Source: Macrothele yani
Taxonomy: Eukaryota > Arthropoda > Arachnida > Araneae > Macrothelidae
NCBI GenBank assembly: GCA_039090855.1
Contig: CM077024.1
Location: 62,891,594-62,955,593 of the forward strand
Direction of reading: 5' to 3'
DNA length: 64,000 nt
Shown in pieces: positions 11,347-23,763 of this stretch (its first letter is position 1; every line of letters starts with the position of its first letter). Made by a program: the position numbers and the translations under genes. Under the pieces are notes generated by a model. That model worked only from the letters and a program-made list of their open reading frames with translations. It made no database searches and was not told the origin of the DNA.

Positions 11347-11488
11347 CGCCGACACCATACATTGGGTTCTCTGTGTTGCTTTGCTACTCGCCGACAACAT
11401 ACAGTGGGCTCTCTGTGTTGCTTTGCTACTCGCCAATACCATACATTAGGTTCTCTGTGTTGCTTTGTTACTCACCGACACAGACCAT
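11347..11488. repeat. 42-bp tandem repeat, about 3.3 copies
   Basis: Units start at 11347, 11389 and 11431, with a partial unit at 11473. Each contains ctctgtgttgctttg and a cgccgacaccatac-type start. The overlapping reading frames translate the repeat and are not a gene. Confidence 0.9.
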
Positions 11489-13251
11489 TGTGTATGATGT
11501 ACAACGTTATTGCTAGTCATCAAAGGCTGCAGACAATTTTCATCATGTGGTTTTTGTCACTGTGTGTTTCCCACCAGAAGCCGGCATCTTTTGTCTTTTT
11601 ATTTTATGCTCAACTCATTATTTTCGCATTGCGGCAATTTTTATAAATGAATATAGTGTCTTTGTATGTAATTCAGACTTCGTTTATTTTTCTTTATGCG
11701 GATGAAGTCGTCCTGTTCACAGCGGCAACTTAAAAGGGAAAACACAAAATTTAATGTTTACTTATGAGAAATCTTTGTGGATACTTTCCCACGGCTGCAT
11801 CTTTAGACGTATATTACACTTTAAAAATGAAAAGTGAAAATGTGATTATTATGAAAAAGTACTAAGAAAACTAAGAATGTCTGTCGGTAGATGGCGTTCA
11901 AGAGTTTTCTGAGAAAACTCTTTTCTCGAAAGAGGGGGCTCGAGGGTTTGTTTACGGAGGGAGAATATGCAAAATTATCCACGGCAAAACAATGATTGAA
12001 GAGTTGCAACCGGTCGGGTTCTCTGAAAATAGGGGAATGGTGGGTGGGGGGTAGATGAGGAAATGGAAATATGAATGATGTGGTTAGTGGAGGATCCGAG
12101 GAGGAGGGCCCCAGAGATTTTATTGCACTGGGGCCCGAGCTCGCTCTCCACCGCCCTGTGTATACCAAAAGAGGGCGCTGGATTATGCTTTATGAAAGAA
12201 ACTGAAAATAGACTCCAGAAATAAAATATGATGTCTGTCAAAAAATTGAGGGTTTTTCAACACATAATAGTTCATGTCCTTTTAGAAATTTATTACTTAT
12301 GTAAAAACGTTAGCACTTTGTAGATCCGTTTATCATTAGTTTTTAAGTTTTGTTGATAGATGTCGTTGAGATCTGAGCCTGATTTTCAACGTTTTAAAAT
12401 TCCACGATTTCAACACAAATATATCAACTTTACTAAAACGTTTCATAAATGTTCTAAAACGTCCACTGTTTCAACGTTCAGCTGTTAACCGCATATCAAC
12501 ATTTCAAAAAGGTTTTAAACCAACCAGAAACCAATTACCAACTACTAAACCCAAATTTTAACGTTCAAACAACGTTACTGTGCTACATGGGTGATTCCTG
12601 ACATTTTATGAATGGTGCTACATGCCCATGAACTAAGGTACGTTGTAAACCACCTGCCATATTTTTAAGTAGAATGTGTTGCAAAATATGGCTGATTCTT
12701 TTGGGAGACTACCAAGTGAAGCACCCTGTACTACATACAGTAGTTACTGCAAACGGTTTTTTTTTCAATCTTCAGGATAATATTGTCAACGTCTGGTAAA
12801 ATCTACATGAACGGAAATTTTTGGCAAAATTTCTGCCAAACACCTAAAAATTTGTGAATTCTGTACAATACCAGCCCTCCCCTAACAGCTCCCCCACCTC
12901 CCCGTTTTGAACTGCAGGTGTAACCACTGCATCAGGTGAAATCCACGTGACAGAATTCTTTTAGCAAAAATTGTGCCTCCTCTTACGATACTTAGACCCC
13001 CTAATATCCCCACGCAGTTTTGAGATCGTAGCGTCGCCACTGATCATACCCCCAAAAATTTCAAAACGAAAATCTGAATTAGGCAGAAAAAATTAATAAA
13101 CTCTTCTTAACAAAAGTTGAGGGGAAAAACCCAAACACATTAAAAAATTTAAATTACCAAAATGAAATGCAAAGTATTAAAGAAAAATTTCTACTTTAAA
13201 ATAAATGTTGAAAAAATAATAAAATCAGAGATGAGAAAACCCCACGAGGTT
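11489..13251. other. Non-coding stretch, nothing assignable
   Basis: No coding similarity. Around 12390-12590 the motif aaacgtt/aacgtt recurs irregularly. A G/C-rich patch with gggcccgag-type sequence lies at 12110-12165. Confidence 0.4.
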
Positions 13252-13758
13252 CCTATGAATAGAAACTCTCAAGCTGGAATTTTCGAGAAAAAGTCAAAGA
13301 AATGAAAGAAGACTAAATCGACCTTCATCCTAAGAGAAAATCGAGACATTTTTTAAGATAAGGATATTCCTTTTCAAAAAAGAAAATACTAAACTCTAAG
13401 TACCGGTAAATACGTTTTCGGTAAACACGCGTTGTACATTTTACATTCCTCATAGCAGAAGTTTACGCACAGTGGCGTGCCGGAAAAACTTGGAGACCTC
13501 TACAAAAAATACCTTCTAGGCCCTTTTGCAAAAATCTATTAGCTTTCAATTATTGGCAATTCCTAATCCTATATTACTGACTGGGGTTTACAGTCGTTTT
13601 AATTATTCATATTCTGTGGAACCTCCAGATATTTTTCGTGAAACCAAAACTATTGCACTTTATTGCAGAAATCAGAAATGTGTACGTTATCACTAAAAGT
13701 ATTGCACTTAATTTTATACCATTACAAAGTGCTACAAAACACTTTTGCCAAAGTTAAT
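13252..13758. repeat. Left copy of the ~507-bp duplication flanking the RTE-like LINE
   Basis: This segment, from cctatgaatagaaactc to ccaaagttaat, is repeated at 16914-17421 in the same orientation with roughly a dozen differences. The LINE lies exactly between the copies. The right copy runs on into unique DNA, and the left copy runs into the LINE's ATC-repeat tail. Confidence 0.92.
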
Positions 13759-16700
13759 AATCATCATCATCATCATTGTGAACCATTATCAATATACTGC
13801 TGGACGAAGGTCTCCTCAAGTTTCCTCCACTAAGGTCTGTCTAGTGCCGGTCTCCTCCATGTCACACCTGCATACTTTCGAATTTCATCCACCCATCTTC
13901 CATGTGGTCTTCTTCTGAGTCTTTTCCTGTCCCTTGGAATCCAATCTAAAATTTCGGCTGTCCATTGATGATCTGTTTTTCTGACAGTATGTCCAGCCCA
14001 TTGCCATTTCAGGGATTTAACTCTGATCATGATGTCTTCCACTCTTGTCATTTTTCGGATCCACGAGTTCCTCTTCTTATCTCTCCTGGTTACACCAAGT
14101 ATGCACCTCTCCATGCTACTTTGAGTTGTCTGCAGCCTTTGTATGTCTCTTTTGGTTAAGGTCCACGTCTCTGCACCATACGTAAGCACTGGAAGGATGC
14201 ATTGATCAAACACTTTTCTTTTACAATGGCATATTGCTCTTGAAAATTATCCTGTTTCTTCCAAAATCTCTCCAGGCAAGTTCTGTACGCAGATTAATTT
14301 CTTCATTAATGTGACCCTCACTAGATATCTGCTGTCCAAGATAAACGTACGTGTCTGTTATCTCCAGCTTTTCTCCGTCAATCGATAAATCTTCATTTCT
14401 TGTAAAAGCATTGAACATCACTTTTGTCTTCTGAAAGTTCATTTTTAATCCCACTTCTTTACACTTCTCAGCAAGTTCCTGGATCATACTCAGCAGCTCT
14501 GATGGGGTAGTTGCAAAAATTACTACGTGATCAGCAAAACGAAGGTGGGTTAGATAATCTATATTAATCTTTATGCCCTTGTTTTCCCAGCTCAGCGACT
14601 GAAAGACACCCTCCAATGTCGCATTAAAGAGCTTCGGAGATATGGTGTCACCTTGTCTCACTCCCTTTCCAATTTTTATGTGTGTTGTATTTTCAAACAG
14701 CCGAATCTTTGCACTTGCATTTTCATAGATGTTATTAATAATATTAATGTATGCATCTTCAATGCCGCAGAATTTCAGAGCCATTGTAAAACTGCTGATG
14801 GTTTCACCAAATCAAAGGCTTTTTCATAATCGATAAAAGCCATGCACAATGGAAGTTTATATTCCCTCGCTCTTTCAATTAGTTCTCTCAATACGTGGAT
14901 ATGATCTATTGTGTTGTAGCCACTCCTGAATCCAGCTTGTTCTCTCGGTTGAGCCATGTCCAGTGTTACCTTCAAGCGGTGTGAAAGAACTTTAGTGAAG
15001 ATTTCATAAACCGCTGATAGCTCTGTAGTTCCTGAGATCCTCAATGTCACCTTTTCTATGTAGCAGGATCATTGTAGCGGTGTTCCAATCCTCAGGAATC
15101 TTCCCTTCATTAAGGCATGGAGTGAAAATTTGGGTGAGTACTGTTTCGATTTCTCCACTTGCTTCTTGTATGATGTCTACAGTAATTCCATCTTCTCCTG
15201 GAGCTTTCCCCCGCTTCATGTTCTTGATTGCATGTGCAACTTCTGCTGGAAGGACTGGAAGAACTCTGGTACTGGTACCTTTCATGATGTCTTGAGTGCA
15301 TGTATCATCCCTTTCATATAATTTGGAGTAGAAATCTTTCACTATTATCAAAATTTCGCCTCTATTTCTTGTTACAGAACCATCTTCTTTTCTCAGTGCC
15401 ATAATATGTTTTCTTCCTTTACTGAGATGTCCCTTTGCTATCTTTAGGCTTTGGTTGTTTTCAATTGCTTTCCTCACTAGTTCACAGTTGAATTTCCTTA
15501 CGTCTTCAGTGATACTTTTCGTACTGTCTTGCATAGCTCCATATATTCCACTTTGGAAGTCACATCTTCTTTAGTTGTCCTCATCTCTCTTCTTTTTTGC
15601 ATCAACATTTTGGTTTTTCCTGATAATTTGTTCACATGCAACTTGTTCTTAGACCCAGCTAATTTTGTTGCTGTTTCCATAAGAGCTTTGGTTACTTTTC
15701 TGTTAACTTCAGAAATATCCACTTCTTCCGATGTTAGGCCTTCCTAAAGCAGAGAACTGTTCTTTAGTTCCAACTTGAATGTATTATGTTGTTTTTTAAG
15801 GTTGGTTATGTCAATACATTTTGTTTGTCTTATGAGCTTGCCACGTTCAAGTTTAGTGTTGAGGTGCATCTTACATCTCACCAATCTATGGTCACTACCT
15901 GTGTTGAACTTGTTTAGCACACTGTAGTCTCCTATGACGAACTTTTTGTTACACACAATAAAATCAATTTCACTTGTCGTCCCACTTGGATGTCTCCATG
16001 TCTATTTCCTGTGTGGCTTTTTCTTGAAAAACCCTTCTGCCTCTGCAAACTCAAAGAGAGTATTTCCACGCTGGTTTCTGTTGCCGTGACCGAATTTACC
16101 TACTAAAGTTTCATTCTGTTGCCGTTGCTCTATTTTTGCGTTGAAATCTCCCATAATTATTTTCAAGTGCTGCTTACCTTTATTATTTAGATGACAAATT
16201 TGCTCATAATATTCTTCAATTTCTTCTTCAGGATGACTTGTGGTGGGTGCATAAGTTTGAATAATCTGAGCCTGGTATCTTTTCGAGAGTTGGATAACAA
16301 GTCGTGCAGCTCTGTCAGAGGAACGTTCAACTTCTACAACTTTATCCTTCAGTTTCTTGTTTACTATAAATCCAACACCACTAGTTCTGCCAGTATCAGT
16401 CCCACGATAGTAGAAGTGATGTCCACTTTTCAGTTCAATGAGATCTTCTCCTTTTCTCCTTACCTCACTTAGCCCAACGATGTCCCACTTGATCCTTTGT
16501 AGTTCCTCTTCCAATTCAAGAAGCCTTGAATCAGAAGATAGGGAGCGTTCATTATACGTAGCCAAGGTCAGCATCAGATGGCAGCCTAGTCCGGTCCTCC
16601 GGGGATTCTTAGCACCCTCTGCCTTCATGTCGCACTGGCCGCTGCCTTGGCCAGGTACATTCCAGCTGCCGGAGACTGAGGGCCAGGATTTAAGTTGTGG

Positions 16701-16913
16701 AATTATTTTGGAGGGGTTTGGCCATAACTCACCACGCTGGCCAAGCGGGTTGGTGAGTGTGGGATAGCATTTCCTCTAATTCCGATGGTATAATTATACC
16801 GCTATTGGCGGTCATCAGAGCCCCTTTAGTGGGAACAGGATGCACCACGAGAAGGCGGGGTTGACATTTGTCGAAGAGAGGCTGTGATGTTACGCATCAC
16901 CTGACCTTACATC
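13759..16913 (-). mobile_element. RTE-like LINE, near full length
   Basis: About 3.15 kb, the usual size of an RTE element. On the minus strand it runs from a ~285-bp leader through endonuclease and reverse transcriptase to a short 3' region, ending in a microsatellite tail (aatcatcatcatcatcat on the plus strand, about 13756-13777). A short trinucleotide-type tail and a single long ORF are typical of the RTE group. It is flanked by ~507-bp direct repeats. A truncated copy of the same 3' end occurs at 62077-62222. Confidence 0.85.
13830..16628 (-). pseudogene. RTE-like endonuclease/reverse transcriptase, multiply frameshifted
   Basis: The endonuclease begins at 16628-16002 with TLATYNERSLSSD, GLSEVRRKG and IIMGDFNAKI. 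Its C-terminal histidine motif (GSDHRLVRCK) lies near 15895. The RT follows in pieces at 15534-15004 (KRGKAPGEDGI, NYRAISGL), 15050-14775 (EQAGFRSGYNTIDHI) and 14784-14221 (GVRQGDTISPKLFNATLE). The catalytic box at about 14527-14540 reads FADH instead of FADD. The C-terminal part is 14213-13830 (VLTYGAETWTLTKRD). At least five frameshifts and the lost aspartate make the copy dead. Confidence 0.88.
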
Positions 16914-17421
16914 CCTATGAATAGAAACTCTCAAGCTGGAATTTTCCGAGAAAAAGTCAAAGAAATGAAAGAAGACTAAATCGACCTACATCCTAAGAGA
17001 AAATCGAGACATTTTTTAAGATATGGATATTCCTTTTCAAAAAAGAAAATACTAAATTCTGAGGACCGGTAAATACGTTTTCGGTAAACACGCGTTGTAC
17101 ATTTTACATTCCTCATAGCAGAAATTGACGCACAGTGGCGTGCCGGAAAAACTTGGAGACCTCTACAAAAAATACCTTCTAGGCCCTTTTGCGAAAATCT
17201 ATTAGCTTTCAATTATTGGCAATTCCTAATCCTATATTACTGACTGGGTTTTACAGTCGTTTTAATTATTCATATTCTGTGGAACCTCCAGATATTTTTC
17301 GTAAAACCAAAATTATTGCACTTTATTGCAGAAATCAGAAATGTATACGTTATCATTAAAAGTATTGCACTTAATTTTATACCATTACAAAGTGCTACAA
17401 AACACTTCTGCCAAAGTTAAT
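16914..17421. repeat. Right copy of the ~507-bp duplication flanking the RTE-like LINE
   Basis: Direct repeat of 13252-13758. Differences include gagaaaaag/cgagaaaaag at the start, ataaggat/atatggat, and gtttacg/attgacg. The minus-strand frame overlapping it (16976-17212) is a translation of the repeat, not a gene. Confidence 0.92.
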
Positions 17422-18536
17422 CATATCGTGCAAATTTTATTCTTTCTGAGGACTAAAGCCAGCCTCTTTGAAATGTCTTACGATCACATATACGCAAAAC
17501 ACCTAACTGCCGTGTGACAGTGTCTAATGACCTTTTACGGTTTATACGGGAATACGGAACATAAGTAAACAAATAAATAAGTGACAATAAAGAATTATGT
17601 ACTTTTGAATTGTGAAAACCCAACTTTTCCGGTGCCCGACCTCGAACTAGTATCCTTCTGTCTGGATCTGAATGCTTCTTCAATTAAGCTACACTGACAA
17701 GCGCTTATCACTGCCACTTGCTGTGATAATATGGGCGTCACCTGTGCAGTACGTCCCAGAATATACATTAAATTATTTACTCTTGATTATATAAAAACCT
17801 TTTTGACATAATTCCACAACGTTTTGCACACAGTAATTTTTTTCTGTTCACTCCGTTATAAAGAAATGACACAGGTCTCTGTTTCTTCATCCGCCAAAGA
17901 ACACCTTTTGGTTCATTACATTCTGAATGATGCGTAGTTGTGGGCAAACAATTGTAATACAGATTATCTCACTGATAAAAAAATTTCATTCATTGAATTT
18001 ATGTTTCTTTCATATTCTCTTGTTAACACTTTAAGCGGCCGATGTTAGTAAACCAAACGGTACCTAAAATTTTCGCTAACCCAAAGTGAATTGTTTTGTC
18101 ATAGCGGTGGGATTTTACGATAGCTATGGTAAAAATATTCCTTTCCCAATCTCATCGCATCAGCAACGAAAATAAACCTGTCACAGTGATAAAATCTCCC
18201 TTCTAGTTCTGTGTTCTCTGTTTCATGACCCAAAACAAGATCGAGAAGAGGTAGTCTACCGGACAGGGACATCATGCCACCACGTAAAAATAAGTTACTC
18301 GAACATCTTCTATTCTTACATTCGTCTCCATTGCTACAGCCTTTTAACAAGTAATCTGTCAGAAAGGATTAGTTTCAATCTTACCACTAAATGTCCACTC
18401 TGAGTAACAAATGTAGGGAGGAAGAAGCAAGCTTTTTGATGCTCTAGTGTTTCAGTTCACTCATTCGAGCTGCGTTCGGACCACTAAATACATCCTGAAT
18501 GAACAATTACATTCATCCCTCTTCTTAGATAGCAAA
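17422..18536. other. Non-coding stretch
   Basis: No domain was recognised. A minus-strand frame at 18099-18350 contains a cysteine-rich start but begins with TTG and resembles nothing I know. Confidence 0.4.
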
Positions 18537-18538
18537 TA

Positions 18539-19962
18539 CACTAACGGAAAAAAATCCCAACACCAAGAAGGGGTTGTGTTAGACAAACGACAGTTGGTAG
18601 GCGGTGAGAGTACATCTGTAAGATGACGTCTATGCAAATTTCGCGCTCGGCGCATACGTGTGGCGCTAGTAGCGCCTCGGAACATGCAAAGCAGGTTTGC
18701 TGTAAATACGCGCTGTAACGTTCGTGAGCGTTAGTTATCGTTGAGATTCGACGTAGGGTGTTGATGTTAGTCAAGAATGCCTTTAAGACGACGAAGAAGC
18801 CATTATCAACAGCTCACGGAGTTTGAACGAGGTCGTGTATTAGGGCTACGAGAAGGTGGATTTTCTTTCCGCAATATTGCAGAACGACTTGGCAGGAATA
18901 TAGCCACTGTGCATGATTGTTGGCAGCGGTGGTCAAGGGAAGGTACTGCCTCAAGAAGACCGGGTTCCGGCCGGCCACGTGGCACTACTGAGAGGGAAGA
19001 CCGCCGTGTACGGCGTATGGCCGTGGCGCATCGTGCCGCGTCTGCGGCAGCAATTCGAGCTGCAGTTGCCACCACAGTGACACAACGAACTGTTACAAAA
19101 CGGTTACTTGAAGGACAGCTCCGAGCCAGACGCCCTGTAGCGTGCATTCCACTTACTCCAAAACCACCGCCATTTCCGACGTCACTGGTGTCAAGCTAGA
19201 GCTCATTGGAGGACGGAGTGGAGATCTGTTGTGTTTTCTGATGAAAGCCAGTTCTGCCTGGGTGCCAGTGATGGCCGTGTGTTGGTTAGAAGGAGGCCAG
19301 GTGAGCGCCTGTAACCAACCTGTCTGCGGCCGAGACACACTGGACCTACACCTGGAGTTATGGTCTGGGGAGCAATTTCCTATGACAGCAGGGGCACTCT
19401 CGTGGTTATCCCACGCACCCTGAAGGCACAGTTGTACGTCGGTCTGGTGATTCTACCTGTTGTGCTGCCATTCATGAACAGCATTCCAGGGGGTGTTTTT
19501 CAACAGGATAACGCTCGCCCGCATACCGCTGTTGTAACCCAACATGCTCTACAGAGTGTCGACATGTTGCCGTGGTATGCTAGATCACCAGATCTTTCAC
19601 CAATCGAGCACGTATGGGACATCATTGGACGATAACTCCAGCGTTACCCCCAACCAGCATTAACTGTCCCTGTATTGACCGACCAAGTGCAACAGGCATG
19701 GTACTTCATCCCACAAACTGACATCCAGCACCTGTACGACACAATGCATGAACGTTTGCGTGCTTGCATTCAGCATTCTGGCGGTTACACCGGTTATTAA
19801 TGTACCAGCATTTCACATTTAAAATGGCTCTTCTCGCGCTTACAATAAGCTGTGATCTTGAAACTTTAATCGATTAAATATGTTACCTATAGAAATGTAT
19901 TGCCGCCATTTCATTTCTCTACAACTATTATTTCGTGGTGTTGGGATTTTTTTCCGTCAGTG
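18539..19962 (+). mobile_element. Tc1-like transposon (family T1), copy A
   Basis: The ends are inverted repeats (cactaacggaaaaaaatccc at the left, and its near complement ending ccgtcagtg at the right). They are flanked by TA at 18537-18538 and 19963-19964, the canonical Tc1/mariner target duplication. Length is 1424 bp. It is very similar to copy B at 46531-47957, differing at scattered positions only, so the family spread recently. Confidence 0.93.
18777..19799 (+). pseudogene. Tc1-like transposase, copy A, inactivated
   Basis: The start at 18777 (MPLRRRRSHYQQLTEFERGR) matches copy B. The paired-type DNA-binding region has SFRNIAERLGRNIATVHDCW. A one-base insertion near 19160 (ccaaaaccacc versus ccaaaccact in copy B) shifts the frame. 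The catalytic core continues in other frames, with QQDNARPHTAVVTQ near 19501 and SPDLSPIEHVWD near 19590. A CAA-to-TAA change at 19633 adds a stop. Compared with copy B these two lesions are enough to inactivate it. Confidence 0.92.
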
Positions 19963-20149
19963 TATATACGCCCAGTTGATTTCAGTCGATTTTTGGAAAC
20001 CCCGGGTAAATTCATTCTAGCCAGTTAAAGGGTTAATATACGTGTGTAGGGACTATAGCTATGAAAACGGACCTCCAGTCGTCTGGAATAGTTGTTTTCT
20101 TGTCATCCAGTTTTCGTAAACCAGTGATAGGAAAGTTGTAAGATCTGGT

Positions 20150-21683
20150 GAGTACCCTTTAGTTGAAGATGCTCTTTACGCATGGTTTCTCCAGGAACAT
20201 AACAGACACACTCTTATTATTGGTGAAGAGAAAGCAAAATTATTCTATAAGGAAATCATGAAAAAAGACGATTTTCACGCCAGTACTGGCTGGTTTGATA
20301 AATTTCAAAAATGATTTGGAATCCGTTTACTAAGAACGGATGGTGAGAAACTGTCTTGTGACTTTGAAGCCGTTGAACCTTATAAAGAAAAATTTATCAA
20401 GTTGGTACAAGAGTTAAATGTTAGCTCTGATCAAATCTATAATGCTGATGAGAGTGGATTATTTTGGAGACTTTTGCCGAAAAAAAATATTTGTTCACCG
20501 AGCCAGTGCTCCTGGTCTGAAAATGTCAAAAGATCGAATCACGTTTATGTTCAAATGCTAGCAGTACACATAAGCTTCCGTTGTTAATTATAGGCAAGTC
20601 TAAAAATCCAAGAGCGTTTAAAAACGTTAAAAATCTTCGGGGTGTGTACAAAAACCAACGCCGGGCTCGGATGACAAAAATATTGTTCACCGACTAGTTT
20701 CAGGATCAATTTGTCCCATCAGTTAGGAAATTTCTTCGACAGAAAAATTTGCCACAGAAAGCTTTGTTACTTTCAGATAATTGCGCGGGTCATCCAGAAG
20801 AAGATGAACTAGCATCTACAGATGGTTTTGTAAAAGTGATGTTCTTACCACCAAACGTAACACCTTTGTTACAACCAATGGATCAAAATGTGATACAAAC
20901 TGTTAAGATCCAATACCAAAAAAAGTCTACTCTACAATGTGATAAGCAAAGAGAAAAGCATCCTTGATTCTCTGAAGGCCATTAACGTCAAAGATGTCGT
21001 TTACAATCTCGCTCATGCATGGGAAAATGTATCGACTAATGTATTAGTCACCTCGTGGAGCAAATTATGGCCTACACTGCCACTGTTATCTCAGTACAAA
21101 AAAAAATAAAAATAAAGTTCAAGTACCTGACAGTGATGATTCGGCTGTTACAGACCTCCAAGAAGCCATCGCCGTGCTGTGCAGTGATGAATCTGAAAGC
21201 CTGACTGTAATTGACATAAACTATTGGCTCATTGGGAATGAAGAAGAAAATTTCCAACTGATGACTGATGAAGAGATCATCCTAGATGTTTTAGATTACA
21301 ATGACAAGAAACAAGAGGGGTCAACTGTACAACAAGTTCATGCCGTACAGCATGAACTTGTGCATTTACCACGTGTGTCACGTGGGCCGAGGAAAACGAC
21401 GCAGCAGCTGCTGACGAACTGGTTTTAAAAAGACTGCAAGAACAAGTTATGGAACTGTCTTTAAAAGCAAAAAAAGAAGAACAAATTGGCGAGTTTCTTG
21501 TACCCTCTACTGTGTGATTAACTAATTGTGTATTTTGCTAACTTGTACGTAAGTATATAAATAGTCAGCGACTTGTTCCTGTAATACTATGTACAGTTCG
21601 TACTGTAGTTCTGTTTTTTATTCAAAATCCAGTAATCCGACACCCTCCGGTCCGATATGTGTCGGATCGCCGAGACTCCACTG
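20150..21683 (+). pseudogene. Tigger/jerky-like (pogo group) transposase relic
   Basis: Fragments in order: DALYAWFLQEHNRHTLIIGE near 20170, ASTGWFDKFQK near 20282, and NVSSDQIYNADESGLFWRL at 20420-20475, which holds the first catalytic aspartate (NADESG). LPQKALLLSDNCAGHPEE at 20749-20800 holds the second, and VMFLPPNVTPLLQPMDQNVI follows. A degenerate acidic C-terminal region extends to about 21430. The right terminal repeat appears at about 21640-21683 (ending gccgagactccactg) followed by TA. Frameshifts and stops are frequent. The left terminal repeat was not found; it may have been lost or lie beyond the Tc1 copy A insertion. Confidence 0.8.
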
Positions 21684-21689
21684 TATGTT

Positions 21690-21893
21690 GGATAAACGAA
21701 AACTAATTTCAAGAACATTTTTCATTAGAAATCCAACGAGCTAATTAGGAAATGGGAATTCGAGGACGTATGAAGACAAACATCAAAATTTGAGGACAAT
21801 TCTCGTCTCCAAAGGCATTAGACCTTCATGGGGAGAGTAAACTAAATTCGAGGGCTGTCCTCAAGAATTCGGGACTTCTGGTCACCTTAGATC
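21690..21893 (-). repeat. Fragment of a hAT-like non-autonomous repeat
   Basis: This stretch is the reverse complement of about 57868-58065, sharing ggtgaccagaagtcccgaat (read on the minus strand), the gaggacagtcctcgaattt-type motif and attagctcgttggatttcta. One end, cttctggtcacctta, matches the terminal repeat of the copy at 57868-58673. Confidence 0.7.
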
Positions 21894-21899
21894 ATATCG

Positions 21900-22590
21900 T
21901 ATGATACAGTAAACAGGGTGTTACGAAGCTAGATGTCATTTTTTATCCGAAACCCGTAGAGGAGGGGGCGAACCCCTTCCGGAAACTACCATTCGCGCTC
22001 CCCCATCCCCCGAGACATTTTATGTTACTGAGCTAAATGTTAATAAATTAAGGCTATAATGAAAAAGAAACTTTCGCTTTTGACGCTACAAATATTTCTC
22101 CGATTATAATTTTTTTAATAATCGTTCAGTTATTATAGTTTATTTTTCTAAAAATTGTATTAAGACGCATAACAATAATAAATAGACTAATCATACCTCA
22201 TTGTCAGGGAATCGCGATTCGGGATCAGGAGTGTGATGAATGCATTTTAACAAATAAAAATTTCAAACCTGGCGAAACCAACACCCACGCCCTGAACCTC
22301 CCCTCCCCCACCCCTCATTTAGCTGAAGAAAGTTCTTTGTTCTTGAAATATTTGAAGTGATCACTATGTCAGGGGCATATATGGAATTTTTTTTCGGAAA
22401 AACGACGACGAAGAATGGAAGTTTTCGATATCCCCCAGAACAAAATTAAAGCATTTTTTTCTGATGTAAGTTGATGCATTTTTATTAAATTAAGGTATTT
22501 TTTGTAAGTCGCATTTTAACCAAAAATTAAAAAAAATAAAACACTTTCGTAGGGGGGGGGCACTCCCTCTAAATACGCCCCTGTACTACA
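21900..22590. other. Non-coding stretch
   Basis: No recognised features. There are short G-rich and C-rich tracts (aggggggggg near 22551) in AT-rich DNA. Confidence 0.4.
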
Positions 22591-22623
22591 TAGACAGTCG
22601 AGTCACATTATTGTGACCACCAG

Positions 22624-23400
22624 CTAATATCCAGAGTAACAGCCGTGTGCATTGCGTACAGCAGCTAGACGAACTGGGAGTGACTCAATAAGGTGTGAGA
22701 AAGTATTCACAGGTATGTGGAGCCATGCTGACTGCAGTGCATCTGACAGCTGCTGGAGGGTGCGTGCTGGAGGGTCTATAGTGCCTTCCACAGGTATGAA
22801 TAGACCCAGGGAATGCCACGAAAACATTTCCCAGGCCATAACGCTGCTCCCACCACTTGTGTTCTTCCAGCAATGGTTGAAGAGTGTTTGTTCTCCGATG
22901 TTTCTGAACTTATACGCCAACGTCCATCCGTTCGATGAAGCAGAAAACGTAACTCATCGGAGAAGGCAATCATTTGTCAATCAGCGGAGGTCCAATTCCG
23001 AGACTGCCGTGCAAATGTAAGCCTTTTCTGCCGATGCACCTTCGTTAGCATAGGGGCAGTGACCATCCGTCTGCATGAGAGCCCCATACGCAGCAGGGCT
23101 CGTAGAACTGTCGTATTAGACACACTTCCGGTAGCCCCCTGGTTCTTTCAGCCAGTGAGTTGCTCCACTGTAGCGTGCCGATCGGCTCTCACTCACCTTC
23201 GAAGCCGACGTTCACCTCTCACATCAATGGCAGCTGGTGCTCTGCAGTTTCCACGTCGCTTATTCGCAATGGGGCTATTTCTCCAATCACAATACACTTT
23301 AACCACAGCAGCACGCGAACAATTCACAAACTGCTGTTTCAAAAATACCACCACCCTTAGCCCAAAAGCCAATAATCATCCATTTTTTCAAATCTGATAA
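22624..23400 (-). pseudogene. Tc1-like transposase relic with internal deletion
   Basis: Minus-strand frames show the C-terminal half: SSNGWTLAYKFRN near 22930, SVMAWEMFSWHSLGLFIPVEG near 22825-22770, and the tail HIPVNTFSHLIESLPVRLAAV with a terminal GCYSGY at 22624. The segment that should hold the second aspartate (QQDN) and the glutamate motif (SPDLNPIE) is missing between VEGTID and TLQQLSDAL, so this is a deletion derivative. Upstream pieces to about 23400 are frameshifted. Confidence 0.78.
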
Positions 23401-23445
23401 ATTGCTCTGTTTATCCATGCAAGCAACGAGTGATATGTTTTCAGA

Positions 23446-23763
23446 AGAAGATCATGATCATATGTAGAGGATTTTAGGAAGGGAGTGTCTGACCCCAGGT
23501 CTTAACTAACCCTTAGAAATAGGAAGCTAGAAGATTTGGGCTAAAGTGCCCGATAGGAAAGTGACACGGAAGCGAAGTAGAAAGGGGGTGGAAGACGCCC
23601 TTATTTATTACAGGGGGGCCAATACCCGGGATCCGACGGCTTAACGTGCCCATCCGACGCACGGCGTATATTTAGTGGATCGAGCGTTCGTACTTGCTGA
23701 GATCTAACCCGAGGTCCTTTCCGTGGCAGTCACGAACGTTGTCCACTAGGCCACCCGCGGCCC
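23446..23763 (-). mobile_element. SINE-2 (tRNA-derived), copy 1
   Basis: The reverse-oriented tRNA-like head ends at 23763 (its complement reads ggccgcgggtggcctagtgg, with an A box). The B-box region is mutated (gttagatctc), and the tail is a degenerate ATC/ATG microsatellite at 23446-23462. It is flanked by atgttttcaga (23434-23444) and atgttttcgga (23764-23774). Its 3' portion resembles the 3' end of the adjacent Jockey-type LINE. Confidence 0.88.

Noticed and set aside
10967..12165. Possible inverted repeat pair bounding an element (gggcccc/gagagg-rich ends)
   Set aside because: The two G/C-rich patches share only short words in poor alignment, and no target duplication was found.
18099..18350. 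Cysteine-rich minus-strand frame resembling a small secreted or zinc protein
   Set aside because: It begins at a TTG, has no signal peptide and no known cysteine spacing, and nothing around it suggests a gene.
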